Shown: positions 25,378 to 34,506 of the stretch, one piece after another | Numbering within the stretch: the stretch's first letter is position 1 | Layout: each line of letters begins with the position of its first letter | DNA from: [Clostridium] leptum DSM 753 | GTDB lineage: Bacteria > Bacillota > Clostridia > Oscillospirales > Acutalibacteraceae | Length of the DNA stretch: 64,000 nt | Direction: 5' to 3' | NCBI GenBank assembly: GCA_000154345.1 | Contig: DS480346.1 | Span: forward strand, 1 to 64,000 | Program-made: the position numbers and the translations under genes | Notes under the pieces: model-generated | Databases searched by the model: none | What the model saw: the letters and a program-made list of their open reading frames with translations, nothing else | Told to the model about the DNA's origin: nothing

Positions 25378-27801
25378 ATGAACTACAAACTATCCGCCAG
25401 TGAAATCCGGGAGCTGATCGTGGCAAAGCTTTCCCACAATTTCGGGGTGACGCCCGCCGAGGCCACTGACGAGCATTACTATAAAGCCGTGGTTTTAATT
25501 CTGCGGGATCTGATGACCGAGGGCCGCAAGGAATTCATTGATCAGGCGGAAAAGGAAAACCGCAAGCAGGTCTATTATCTCTGCATGGAATTTCTCATGG
25601 GCCGTTCCTTGCGGAACAACCTTTACAATCTGGGTCTGGAGGACGCGGTTTCCTCGGCTTTGAGCAGCATGGGCCTGAAGCTGGAGAATATTTATAACCA
25701 GGAGCCTGACGCCGGCCTGGGCAACGGCGGACTGGGAAGGCTTGCCGCCTGCTTTTTAGACGGCCTGGCCACCCAGAAATATCCGGCTATGGGCTACTCC
25801 CTGCGGTATGAATATGGTATTTTCCGTCAAAAGCTGGTGGACGGCTGGCAGACTGAGCTTCCGGATTTCTGGCTGCCCGGCGGCGCCGTATGGCTGCAGG
25901 CCCATCCGGAAAAGGCGGTGACCGTCAATTTCAACGGCCACCTGGAGGAGCGCTGGGATGGGAGCTTTCACTCCATCGAGGTAAAGGACGCCACCAAGAT
26001 TCTGGCGGTGCCCTATGATATGATGGTTTCCGGCAAGGACGGCAAGGGGATCAGCCGGCTGCGGCTGTGGGCTGCCAAGTCCGAGGAATTTGACATGAAG
26101 CTGTTCAACGGCGGCGACTATCTGCGGGCCATGGAGCGGAACGCCATGGCAGAGGTCATTACCAAGGTGCTTTACCCAGAGGATAACCATCCGGAGGGTA
26201 AAAGCCTGCGGCTTTCCCAGCAGTATTTCTTAGTTTCCGCCACCATTCAGGATATTATCCACCGCCATCTGCGGACCTACAGCAGTCTGGAGAACCTGCC
26301 GGATCTGGTGGCGATCCACTTAAACGATACCCATCCGGTGCTGACCATCTCCGAAATGATGCGGATCATTCTGGATGAATGCGGCTACGGCTGGGATGAA
26401 GCCTGGGACATCGTGACCCGGACGGTGGCTTACACCAACCATACGGTGATGGCCGAGGCGTTAGAGTGCTGGGACCAGGAGCTGTTCAAGCGGCGCCTGC
26501 CCAGAAACTATCAGATCATCGAGGAGATTAACCGCCGCTTCTGCGCCCAGATGCACGACCTGGGCCTGGACGGCTGTCAGGTGGGCCGCATGGCGGTGCT
26601 CAACGACGGCATCGTCCGCATGGCCAACCTTGCGGTAATCGGCTCTCACTCCATCAATGGGGTTTCCAAGCTCCACAGCGAGATTTTAAAGGAAACCGTC
26701 TTTAAGGATTTCTACCAGGTCATGCCGGATAAGTTTAAAAACGTGACCAACGGCATCGCTCACCGCCGCTGGCTGAACCAGGCTAATCCGGGCCTGGCCT
26801 CCCTGGTCACCGAGCTGATCGGAGACGGCTATGTCTATGACGCCGCGGAGCTGAAAAAGCTGATGGCCTATAAAAACGACCCCGCTGTGCTGGAAAAGCT
26901 CAAAAAAATCAAGCTGGAGAACAAAAAGCGCCTGGCCGCTTATGTGAAGCAGCAAAACGGAGTGGTGATCGATCCCAATTCCATCTTTGACTGCCAGGTC
27001 AAGCGGATGCACGAATACAAGCGCCAGCTGCTGAACGGCCTGCACATTCTCTCCACCTACCAGTGGCTGCGGGAGAACCCCAATGCCGACTTCACCCCTA
27101 AAACCTATTTCTTTGGCGCCAAGGCGGCGCCCGGCTACTATTTCGCCAAGGAGATTATCCGTTTTATCGCGGAGCTTGGCGAGGCCATCAACAAGGACCC
27201 GGCCATGAAGGATAAATTAAAGGTTATTTACCTGGAGGATTACCGGGTTACCGTTTCCGAGATTCTGAATCCGGCGGCGGAGATCAGCCAGCAGATCTCT
27301 CTGGCGGGCACCGAGGCCTCTGGCACCAGCAATATGAAGCTGATGATCAACGGCGCCATCACTCTGGGCACTCTGGATGGAGCCAATGTGGAAATTCACG
27401 AGGCCGTCGGCAGCGAGAACATGTTCCTGTTCGGCATGACCACTCCCGAGGTGAACCTCCTGCGGCAGAACGGCTATAATCCCTATCTGTGCTATAACAA
27501 CAATCCCGCCTTGAAAAAGGCTATCGACGAAATGTCGGTTTCCGGGTTCAACGGCATGAAATTTGAGAAAATCACCCAAAACCTGCTGAGCACCGACCGT
27601 TATATGGTGCTGGCGGATTACAGCGATTACGCGGCCGTCCAGGAGAAGGCAAGTCAGGTTTATAAGGACCAGACTGCCTGGAACCGGATGTCCCTGGTAA
27701 ACATCGCCCAGGCGGGCCGGTTCGCCGCGGACCGGGCGATCCGGGAATACGCCCAGGATATCTGGGGCGCCTCCCCGGTCAAGGGCGAAATAACGCGATA
27801 G
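25378..27801 (+). CDS. glgP: Glycogen/maltodextrin phosphorylase
   Basis: An 807-aa PLP-dependent phosphorylase releasing glucose 1-phosphate from alpha-1,4-glucans. Family blocks include EPDAGLGNGGLGRLAACFLDG-like sequence near residue 105, HLNDTHPVL, TNHTVMAEALE and the PLP-lysine block EASGTSNMKLMING around residue 655. Length is typical. The next gene on the same strand, 500 bases downstream, is a GH13 amylase, so the pair probably works in storage or dietary glucan breakdown. Confidence 0.97.
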   Translation: MNYKLSASEIRELIVAKLSHNFGVTPAEATDEHYYKAVVLILRDLMTEGRKEFIDQAEKENRKQVYYLCMEFLMGRSLRNNLYNLGLEDAVSSALSSMGLKLENIYNQEPDAGLGNGGLGRLAACFLDGLATQKYPAMGYSLRYEYGIFRQKLVDGWQTELPDFWLPGGAVWLQAHPEKAVTVNFNGHLEERWDGSFHSIEVKDATKILAVPYDMMVSGKDGKGISRLRLWAAKSEEFDMKLFNGGDYLRAMERNAMAEVITKVLYPEDNHPEGKSLRLSQQYFLVSATIQDIIHRHLRTYSSLENLPDLVAIHLNDTHPVLTISEMMRIILDECGYGWDEAWDIVTRTVAYTNHTVMAEALECWDQELFKRRLPRNYQIIEEINRRFCAQMHDLGLDGCQVGRMAVLNDGIVRMANLAVIGSHSINGVSKLHSEILKETVFKDFYQVMPDKFKNVTNGIAHRRWLNQANPGLASLVTELIGDGYVYDAAELKKLMAYKNDPAVLEKLKKIKLENKKRLAAYVKQQNGVVIDPNSIFDCQVKRMHEYKRQLLNGLHILSTYQWLRENPNADFTPKTYFFGAKAAPGYYFAKEIIRFIAELGEAINKDPAMKDKLKVIYLEDYRVTVSEILNPAAEISQQISLAGTEASGTSNMKLMINGAITLGTLDGANVEIHEAVGSENMFLFGMTTPEVNLLRQNGYNPYLCYNNNPALKKAIDEMSVSGFNGMKFEKITQNLLSTDRYMVLADYSDYAAVQEKASQVYKDQTAWNRMSLVNIAQAGRFAADRAIREYAQDIWGASPVKGEITR

Positions 27802-28301
27802 CGGGCTCGCAGGCCCACGGATACTATTTCCCTTTTCCGTAATTCAGCAAAGCTTCTTTTGTTTTTATCCTTTTCACCGCTTTTCCCTCCGTGTGAGGCG
27901 GACGACACGATTCCATCGAATCACCAAACGGGCCTGTGTGAAGCCGCCTGTCCGGCTGTTTCCGCTTTAGGCCCGTTTTCCCAATCATCGGGGCCTGCCG
28001 GCCTTTATTTTTCGCCTGCAAGCGAAGGGTCAAGCGGGGCCGCCGGGAGCTCTCGGTCTGGAGCCGCAGCTTCGGTTTCCAGCGGCGCCTGCCGGACAGC
28101 ACTCCGGCGCGGAGTTCCGGAGAACCCTATGCCGCGGCCGTTTTCCGCCGGTTTCCTGGTACGAGAGGGGCTCTAAAACGCGTTCCGGAAAAAAGGCGGG
28201 GAAATGGAGGTCTTTTCCGCCCCTCACAGGCCCTCCGGCGGCTCCGCCTTGCCCTAATGCTTCTTTTCCTTAAATATTTCCCCAGGAAGGAGACGACCAG
28301 C
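27802..28301. other. Intergenic region glgP to amylase gene
   Basis: Five hundred GC-rich bases without a believable gene. A stem-loop at about 28188-28222 is followed by six Ts on the minus strand, so it could act as a minus-strand terminator, although no minus-strand gene is seen here. The ribosome binding site AGGAAGGAGA lies at about 28284. Confidence 0.5.
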
Positions 28302-30239
28302 ATGAACCAGCTGTTTGATTCCCGGGACCCCTTCCACCGCCGGCCTGTCGGAGCGGTGGAGGAGGAAACCCGGATTCATTTTAAAATACGGCTTCCCAGA
28401 GATTTAAGATGCTCCGCGTCCTACCTGCTGGTGCAGGATGATAAGAGCAAAAACGATATGGTCAGCAGCATGTTCTGGTGCGGCATGGACGGGGACGGCC
28501 ATGAATTTTGGGAATGTGATTTTGCCCCGCCGGAGGCCGGGCTTTACTGGTACCGGTTTGAGCTGGAGACCTGCCGGGGCCGGATGCCTCTTCTGAAAGG
28601 GGAAGGGGGAAAGGGAGCCCTTTCCTCGGGAACATTTTGGCAGCTTACGGTGTATGAAAAGGGCTTTCAGACCCCGGGCTGGCTTTGCGGCGGTATTTTC
28701 TATCAAATTTTTCCCGATCGATTTTACCGCCCGGAGGGTCCGGTGAATAATCCCTTTCCAGACCGAACCATCCGAGAGGACTGGGGCGGCCAGCCCTATT
28801 GGCGGCCCAACGAACGGGGTGAGGTGACCAATTCCGACTACTTCGGGGGCACCTTAAGGGGGATTGAGGAAAAGCTGCCCTATTTAAAATCCCTCCATGT
28901 CACCTGCCTCTATTTGAACCCCATTTTTGAGGCCCATTCCAACCACCGGTACAACACGGCGGACTACACCAAAATCGATCCGGTCCTGGGCACGGAGGAG
29001 GACTTTCAGAGCCTCTGCGCCGCCGCCGGAAGGCTGGGCATCCGGGTGATGCTGGACGGCGTATTCAGCCATACCGGCAGCGACAGCGTGTATTTCAACC
29101 GCCAGGGCCGGTATCCCCAGCCGGGAGCCTACCAGTCTCAGCAGTCTCCCTATTTCAGCTGGTATCATTTTATTTCCTGGCCGGAAAAATATCATTCCTG
29201 GTGGGGGTTTGAAACATTACCAGAAGTTGAAGAAACCGATAATAATTACAATAAGTATATTAATGGACGGCAGGGCGTGGTCAGAAAATGGCTGAAAAAG
29301 GGCGCTTCCGGCTGGCGGCTGGACGTAGCCGATGAGCTGCCGGATTCCTTTCTCGACCAGCTCACGGAGGCCGCCAAGGAGGAGAAACCGGACGCGGTGG
29401 TTCTGGGAGAGGTCTGGGAGGACGCTACCACCAAGGAAAGCTATGGAAGCCGCAGGCGGTATCTTTTGGGCCGGCAGCTTGACAGTGTGATGAACTATCC
29501 CTTTCGGAACGCGGTTTTGGGATTTTTCACCGGGGCTGACGCGGCTCAAATTGCCGAGGGGATTTTATCCGTTCTGGAAAATTATCCGCCCCAGGTGGTC
29601 CGGATGCTGATGAATCACATTGGCACCCACGATACGGAGCGCGCCGTTACCGTGCTGGCGGGAGAGCCCTCTCAGGGACGGGGACGGGAATGGCAGTCGG
29701 CCCAAACTCTTTCCTCCGGGCAGAGAGAACGGGGCGTTCGGCTGATGATGGCGGCCTCCGCCATGCAGTACACCCTGCCTGGCGTGCCCTGCGTTTACTA
29801 TGGCGACGAAGCCGGCATGGAGGGTTATAAGGATCCCTTCAACCGGGGCTGTTACCCCTGGGGCAGGGAAAATCAGGAGCTGCTTGCCTGGTACCGGCGG
29901 CTGGGGGAAATCCGAGAGGAGCATCCCGTTTTCAAAGAGGGAAGCTTCCGCCTGCTGAAAGCCAAAGGCAGCCTGCTGGCCTACGTCCGGGAGGACCCGG
30001 AAGGAAAAAGCCCGTCGGTTCTCTGCGCCTTCTGCTCCGGAAAAAATCCGGAGACTCTGGACCTGCCTCTGGAATTTCAAAACGGGACCGTTTTGCTGGG
30101 CGGCTCCTTAAAAGACCGTATCCTGACCTTACAAGGGGAAAGCTGCTGTCTGATCCGGGCGGCAAGGGATCTCTCCGCTTTTGCGGCGGGCGAAGAGTGG
30201 GACATGAAAATCTATGTCCCAAACGTCCCGAAAGCGTAA
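28302..30239 (+). CDS. GH13 alpha-amylase-family enzyme (neopullulanase/cyclomaltodextrinase-like)
   Basis: A 645-aa glycoside hydrolase family 13 protein. An N-terminal beta-domain (about 1-120) precedes the barrel: YLNPIFEAHSNHRYNTADY, DGVFSHTG (region I), GWRLDVADELP (region II, nucleophile Asp), VVLGEVWEDA (acid/base Glu) and NHIGTHDTERA (region IV). There is no signal peptide, so it acts on oligosaccharides in the cytoplasm, consistent with its neighbour glgP. The start at 28302 has AGGAAGGAGA before it. The exact specificity within GH13 cannot be read from sequence. Confidence 0.92.
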   Translation: MNQLFDSRDPFHRRPVGAVEEETRIHFKIRLPRDLRCSASYLLVQDDKSKNDMVSSMFWCGMDGDGHEFWECDFAPPEAGLYWYRFELETCRGRMPLLKGEGGKGALSSGTFWQLTVYEKGFQTPGWLCGGIFYQIFPDRFYRPEGPVNNPFPDRTIREDWGGQPYWRPNERGEVTNSDYFGGTLRGIEEKLPYLKSLHVTCLYLNPIFEAHSNHRYNTADYTKIDPVLGTEEDFQSLCAAAGRLGIRVMLDGVFSHTGSDSVYFNRQGRYPQPGAYQSQQSPYFSWYHFISWPEKYHSWWGFETLPEVEETDNNYNKYINGRQGVVRKWLKKGASGWRLDVADELPDSFLDQLTEAAKEEKPDAVVLGEVWEDATTKESYGSRRRYLLGRQLDSVMNYPFRNAVLGFFTGADAAQIAEGILSVLENYPPQVVRMLMNHIGTHDTERAVTVLAGEPSQGRGREWQSAQTLSSGQRERGVRLMMAASAMQYTLPGVPCVYYGDEAGMEGYKDPFNRGCYPWGRENQELLAWYRRLGEIREEHPVFKEGSFRLLKAKGSLLAYVREDPEGKSPSVLCAFCSGKNPETLDLPLEFQNGTVLLGGSLKDRILTLQGESCCLIRAARDLSAFAAGEEWDMKIYVPNVPKA

Positions 30240-30307
30240 CATCATCGGTAAATTGCTTAAAGGCTGGCGGGTTTTCTTAACCAGCGAAAAATAGTAATTT
30301 TTATTGT

Positions 30308-30365
30308 AAAAACAGGCAAAGCATTTTGAGGGTTTAAAAGCGCCCTATGCTTTGCCTGTTTTTTT
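30308..30365 (+). terminator. Intrinsic terminator after the amylase gene
   Basis: A long stem (AACAGGCAAAGCAT and its complement) closed by a 22-base loop and ended by seven Ts. Confidence 0.85.
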
Positions 30366-30500
30366 CGATTCCCGTCAAAAATCTATTTATGAAGCTTTTT
30401 CAAAAGGGAATCCGCCTATTATATAATTGTGCGCTAATATATTTTTAATTTCATGCCTTATTCCGGCAAAGCGGCGGCTCTTTGTGCAAAAGCATACAAT

Positions 30501-30535
30501 AGCAACAGCCCGGCACAATGTGCCGGGCTGTTGCT
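30501..30535. other. Perfect 16-bp inverted repeat
   Basis: AGCAACAGCCCGGCAC, loop AAT, then the exact complement, 45 bases downstream of the minus-strand 53-aa gene. It has no T-run on either side; it may stabilise or end that transcript. The rest of 30366-30579 is AT-rich and shows nothing else. Confidence 0.75.
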
Positions 30536-30579
30536 AATCTATTTCTGCTATCCGGAAAATCTTGCAGAAATTACGGCTC

Positions 30580-30741
30580 CTACACGTCATTTTCCTGTTC
30601 GGTAAGGCGTCTTATCATAATCTCACTTAGTTTGGTAAGATAATCTGCAATTACCAATTCGGTTGAACTTTCTAATACGAAGGCTACCCGCTGATAAAAT
30701 AAAAACGCTTCTTCCTCCAATGAAATAGTAATCTTTTTCAT
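30580..30741 (-). CDS. 53-aa small protein, possible ribbon-helix-helix type
   Basis: Starts MKKITISLEEEAFLFYQRVA and ends RRLTEQENDV. The alternating N-terminal strand (KKITISLEEE) followed by two predicted helices looks like a ribbon-helix-helix protein, but I recognise no named family. It is divergent from the XRE gene, with 138 bases between the starts and an operator-like palindrome just before its own start. The low GC of this 600-bp segment contrasts with its neighbours and suggests recent arrival. It could be an antitoxin-like or small accessory regulator; no toxin is next to it. Confidence 0.65.
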   Translation of the reverse strand: MKKITISLEEEAFLFYQRVAFVLESSTELVIADYLTKLSEIMIRRLTEQENDV

Positions 30742-30762
30742 AAACTAATCCTTCTCACATTT

Positions 30763-30868
30763 TTAACTATATTGAGTTAATAATAACATATATAAATCTG
30801 CAAGTCAACTCAAAAGAGGTAACGTTTTTACCTAAAATCTTTTAAATTAAAACTAACTCAATTTAGTT
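30763..30868. promoter_or_regulatory. Two copies of an operator-like palindrome between divergent genes
   Basis: TTAACT-6-AGTTAA lies at 30763-30780 and AACTAA-6-TTAGTT at 30851-30868. The core AACTATATTGAGTTAA (30765-30780) matches the reverse complement of the second site at 14 of 16 positions. One site lies just before the 53-aa gene, the other directly before the XRE ribosome binding site, as expected for autoregulation. Confidence 0.75.
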
Positions 30869-30879
30869 AGGAGAATTTC

Positions 30880-31122
30880 ATGACAATAGGCGAGGCAGTG
30901 GGAGAACGCATCTTGAAATTATGCAAAGACCGAAACCTAACTGTGAATAAGCTGGCAACCATTAGCGGAATTACACAATCAACGTTGAATAATATCGTCA
31001 GCAGAAGAAACCACAGTACTACCGTTTCCACGATTCAGAAAATTTGTGACGGGCTGGAAATTACCATTCTTGACTTTTTCAGCGATCCCATATTTGAACA
31101 TCTAGAGCCGGAGATAAAATAA
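30880..31122 (+). CDS. XRE-family helix-turn-helix regulator
   Basis: An 80-aa single-domain Cro/CI-type DNA-binding protein. The helix-turn-helix lies at about residues 22-45 (TVNKLATISGITQSTLNNIVS), followed by TVSTIQKICDGLEITILDFF, the usual end of this domain. The start has TTAGGAGAATTTC before it. It is transcribed away from the 53-aa gene and is closed by its own terminator, so the pair is a self-contained module inserted between the amylase gene and gyrA. Confidence 0.88.
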   Translation: MTIGEAVGERILKLCKDRNLTVNKLATISGITQSTLNNIVSRRNHSTTVSTIQKICDGLEITILDFFSDPIFEHLEPEIK

Positions 31123-31147
31123 GCGCGGGCAGACTGCCCGCGCTTAT
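31119..31147 (+). terminator. Terminator after the XRE gene
   Basis: A 13-bp perfect stem (ATAAGCGCGGGCA, loop GAC) followed by TTATTTTC. The next 180 bases to the gyrA stop show nothing else. Confidence 0.85.
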
Positions 31148-31327
31148 TTATTTTCTTGAATCACTCTGTGAAAAACATCGAACCGCAGTATTTTTTCGAA
31201 CCCGCGGCAGGCTTCCTTCGTCTGCGCCGCGCCATCCGTCAAGGGCGCTTTTTATCCTTGGCAAGCTCCGGGTTTCTCCGCGCCCGGAACAGCGCCGTTG
31301 CCTTTCGGCCGCCGGCGAGGCGTTGCG

Positions 31328-33865
31328 TCACTCCTCCGGGGTCTGAGCTTCTTCATCCCCAGCGCTGTCCGGGATCTCCTCTTCCCCGCCTTCGGTATTC
31401 TCCAGGCCTTCTAATTCCTCGCCGTCGTCTTCCTCCTCGTGGGGAGCCCTGGCCAGGGTGACCACCTTGTTATCCTCGCCGATCCGCATGACCCGGACGC
31501 CCTTGCTGGGTCTGGCACATTCCCGGATGGAATCCGCCTGAATCCGGATGATCACACCGTCGGCGGAGATCAGGATTACGTCGTCGTCCAGGTCTACCAC
31601 CTTGATAGCGGCCACATCGCCGTACTTATCCACGTGATAGTTCAGCAGGCCCTTGCCGCCCCGGTACTGAATCCGGTAATCGGAGATGGGGGAGAGCCTG
31701 CCGTAGCCGGTCTCAGAGACCGTCAGCACCTTGCCGCCCTCACGGAGACGGGCCATGCCCACCACGCAGTCGTCTTCGCCCAGGGTGATGGCCTTCACGC
31801 CTCTGGCGGTGCGTCCCACAAGGCGGACGTCCCTTTCATGGAACCGGATCGCCATTCCCTTCTTGGTGGCCACGATCAGCTCGTTGCTGCCGTCGGTGAC
31901 CCGCACCCAGGCCAGCTCGTCGCCCTCATCCAGCTCGATGGCGATGAGGCCGCCCTTTCTGGCGGAATTGTAAGCGCTCAAAAGGGTTCTCTTGATGATG
32001 CCGTTGCGGGTGACCATCACCAGATATTTCTCCTCGTCAAATTCCGGCACCCGGATCATAGACGTGACCTTTTCCTCAGCGGTGATGGGCAGCAGATTGG
32101 CGATATTCATTCCCTTGGAGGTTCTGGAGCCCTCGGGAATCTCATAGCATTTCAGCCGGTACACCCGGCCGGTGCTGGTAAAGAACATGACGTAGTCGTG
32201 GGAATTGATGACGAACATCTCTGTGGCCACGTCCTCCTCCCGGCGGCTCATGCCGGAAATTCCACGGCCTCCCCGGCGCTGGGTCCGGTAGGTATCCATT
32301 TTCTGGCGTTTCACGTAGCCGAAATTGGTCAGGGTCAGCACGCATTCCTCCTGGGGAATCAGATCCTCGATATCCACCTCGCCGCTGACTGCCATGATCT
32401 CCGTTTTTCTCTCGTCAGCGTACTTATTCCGGATTCCCATCAGCTCATCCTTAACGATGGCCTTCACCCGTTCCTCATGGGCCAGGATATCCTCATAATC
32501 CTTGATCTTCAATTCCAGCGCCGCCAATTCGTCTTCGATTTTCTGCCGTTCCAGGCCGGTGAGCTGTCCCAGGCGCATCTGCACAATGGCCTCGGTCTGC
32601 ACGTCGTCCAGGCCGAACCGTTCCGTCATTCTGGACTTGGCGGTGGGACGGTCCTTGGAATTGCGGATAATGGAAATAATCTCGTCGATATTGTCCAGCG
32701 CGATCTTCAAGCCCTCTAAAATATGGGCGCGCTCCCGGGCCTTCTTCAGGTCGTAGATGGTCCGGCGGGTGATGACCTCCTCCTGAAACTTGATGTATTC
32801 CTGAAGCATTTCTTTCAGGGTCAGGGTCTTCGGCTCGCCGTTTACAATGGCCAGCATAATCACGCCGAAGGTGGTCTGCATCTGGGTATAGGAATAAAGC
32901 TGGTTTAAAACGATCTGAGGCGAGGCGTCCCGTTTCAAATCGATCTCGATATGCATGCCGTTCCGGTCGGAGTGGTCGTCAATATTGGAAATGCCCTCGA
33001 TTCTCTTATCCTTCACCATGTCGGCAATGGATTCGATGAGCCGGGCCTTGTTCACCTGGTAGGGAAGCTCGGTGACAATGATCTTAAACCGGCCGTTTTT
33101 CTCCTCCACAATTTCCGCCACGGCCCGCACGGTGATCTTGCCCCGGCCGGTGGCGTAAGCGGCCCGGATGCCCGCCCTGCCCATAATCATAGCCCCGGTA
33201 GGAAAGTCCGGCCCCTTGATGTATTCCATCAGATCCTCCAGGCCGGCGTCCGGATTGTCGATCAGGTAGCAAACCGCGTCGATGGTTTCCCCCAGATTAT
33301 GGGGAGGAATGTTGGTGGCCATGCCCACGGCGATGCCAGTGGAGCCATTGACCAGCAGGTTTGGAAACCGGGATGGCAGAACCTCCGGCTCCTTGCGGCT
33401 GTCGTCGTAGTTGGAAATAAAGTTGACCGTATCCTTATCGATATCCGTCAGCATTTCCGTGGAGATTTTGCTCATTCTGGCTTCCGTATAACGGTAGGCG
33501 GCCGGCGGGTCGCCGTCCACGGAACCGAAATTTCCATGGCCGTCCACCAGGGGATAGTGCATGGAGAAATCCTGGGCCAGACGGACCAGGGCGTCGTAAA
33601 CGGACGCGTCGCCGTGAGGATGGTAACGGCCCAGCACGTTGCCGACGGTGGTGGCGCACTTTTTGTAGGCCTTATCCGGAGTCAGACCATCCTCATACTG
33701 GGAATAGAGAATCCGGCGGTGTACCGGCTTTAACCCGTCCCTTACATCCGGCAAAGCCCGGGATACAATGACCGACATGGAGTAATCCAAAAAGGATTTC
33801 TGCATCTCCTTTTGAATATCCACCTCGATTACATTGGATCTTGGCTCCATATTTTTTTCGTCCAT
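31328..33865 (-). CDS. gyrA: DNA gyrase subunit A
   Basis: About 845 aa. It is the breakage-reunion subunit of gyrase, which introduces negative supercoils. The catalytic tyrosine is in AAYRYTEARM (about residue 126), followed by six C-terminal beta-propeller blades and an acidic tail (GEEEIPDSAGDEEAQTPEE). I chose the ATG at 33865 (MDEKNMEPRSN) because AAAAAGGAG lies about 8 bases upstream; a longer frame starts 14 codons earlier. The quinolone region reads HPHGDASVYD: alanine replaces the serine at E. coli position 83. gyrA is not adjacent to gyrB; two other genes intervene. Confidence 0.97.
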   Translation of the reverse strand: MDEKNMEPRSNVIEVDIQKEMQKSFLDYSMSVIVSRALPDVRDGLKPVHRRILYSQYEDGLTPDKAYKKCATTVGNVLGRYHPHGDASVYDALVRLAQDFSMHYPLVDGHGNFGSVDGDPPAAYRYTEARMSKISTEMLTDIDKDTVNFISNYDDSRKEPEVLPSRFPNLLVNGSTGIAVGMATNIPPHNLGETIDAVCYLIDNPDAGLEDLMEYIKGPDFPTGAMIMGRAGIRAAYATGRGKITVRAVAEIVEEKNGRFKIIVTELPYQVNKARLIESIADMVKDKRIEGISNIDDHSDRNGMHIEIDLKRDASPQIVLNQLYSYTQMQTTFGVIMLAIVNGEPKTLTLKEMLQEYIKFQEEVITRRTIYDLKKARERAHILEGLKIALDNIDEIISIIRNSKDRPTAKSRMTERFGLDDVQTEAIVQMRLGQLTGLERQKIEDELAALELKIKDYEDILAHEERVKAIVKDELMGIRNKYADERKTEIMAVSGEVDIEDLIPQEECVLTLTNFGYVKRQKMDTYRTQRRGGRGISGMSRREEDVATEMFVINSHDYVMFFTSTGRVYRLKCYEIPEGSRTSKGMNIANLLPITAEEKVTSMIRVPEFDEEKYLVMVTRNGIIKRTLLSAYNSARKGGLIAIELDEGDELAWVRVTDGSNELIVATKKGMAIRFHERDVRLVGRTARGVKAITLGEDDCVVGMARLREGGKVLTVSETGYGRLSPISDYRIQYRGGKGLLNYHVDKYGDVAAIKVVDLDDDVILISADGVIIRIQADSIRECARPSKGVRVMRIGEDNKVVTLARAPHEEEDDGEELEGLENTEGGEEEIPDSAGDEEAQTPEE

Positions 33866-34044
33866 GTTTTTAATCTCCTTTTTCGCTGCCTTTTCCTCTG
33901 CTTTCACCCTTCGGCGGAAGCTTTCCGCCTTGCTTTATGGAACGTCAGCTTTCTTCTTAACTCTGCTTTTTCTCCGCCGTCCGGAAGCTGTTCAAGCACG
34001 CGGCTTTTTGCCCCGCGGCGCTCCCGCCTTTCCCGCAGCGGCTT

Positions 34045-34479
34045 TCAGCCTCCCGCGTCCCGCAGCTCTATACTGTCAAATAAATCCTGGTAAAGCTTTG
34101 GAAAGCGTTTCTTTAAATTCATAGCCCGGAAGGTCCCGCTGTCCACAAAGCCGTGGGATGTGGTTCCCTCGCTGACAGGCCTCTTTTCACCGGGCAGGAA
34201 CACCTGATACCCAAAGGTCATCCGGCTGGGAGAGACGGACAGCACCCTTGCCGTCACCGTCAGCTCATCCTCGTATCGGGTTCCCTTATAATATTTGCAG
34301 GTGACCTCTGTCAAAGGGAGCATAACCCCCATTTTCTCGATCTCGGAATAGGTGATCCCCAGCTTTTTGATAAAATCTGTTCTTGCCACCTCGAACCATA
34401 CCGGATAAACCGAATGGTGGGCGATGCCCATTTGGTCGGTCTCCTGATACCGTACGATAATTTTACTTTCTGAAATCAT
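34045..34479 (-). CDS. Acyl-CoA thioesterase, YbgC/FadM hotdog family
   Basis: A 144-aa single hotdog-fold protein. RYQETDQMGIAHHSVYPVWF carries the D-x-x-G-x-x-H pattern and catalytic aspartate of the 4-hydroxybenzoyl-CoA thioesterase family. Length is normal. It lies between gyrA (180 bases downstream) and the YcxB-like gene (27 bases upstream) in the gyrase cluster. The substrate is unknown. Confidence 0.88.
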   Translation of the reverse strand: MISESKIIVRYQETDQMGIAHHSVYPVWFEVARTDFIKKLGITYSEIEKMGVMLPLTEVTCKYYKGTRYEDELTVTARVLSVSPSRMTFGYQVFLPGEKRPVSEGTTSHGFVDSGTFRAMNLKKRFPKLYQDLFDSIELRDAGG

Positions 34480-34506
34480 AAGCGCCTCCGGTTTTCCAGC
34501 CGCCGC

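Noticed and set aside
28030..28227. Small minus-strand frame before the amylase gene
   Set aside because: Low-complexity Pro/Arg/Gly product in a GC-rich spacer; no supporting signals except a possible minus-strand hairpin.
31439..32719. Long plus-strand open frame opposite gyrA
   Set aside because: Shadow of gyrA; His/Gly/Leu-rich translation without domains.
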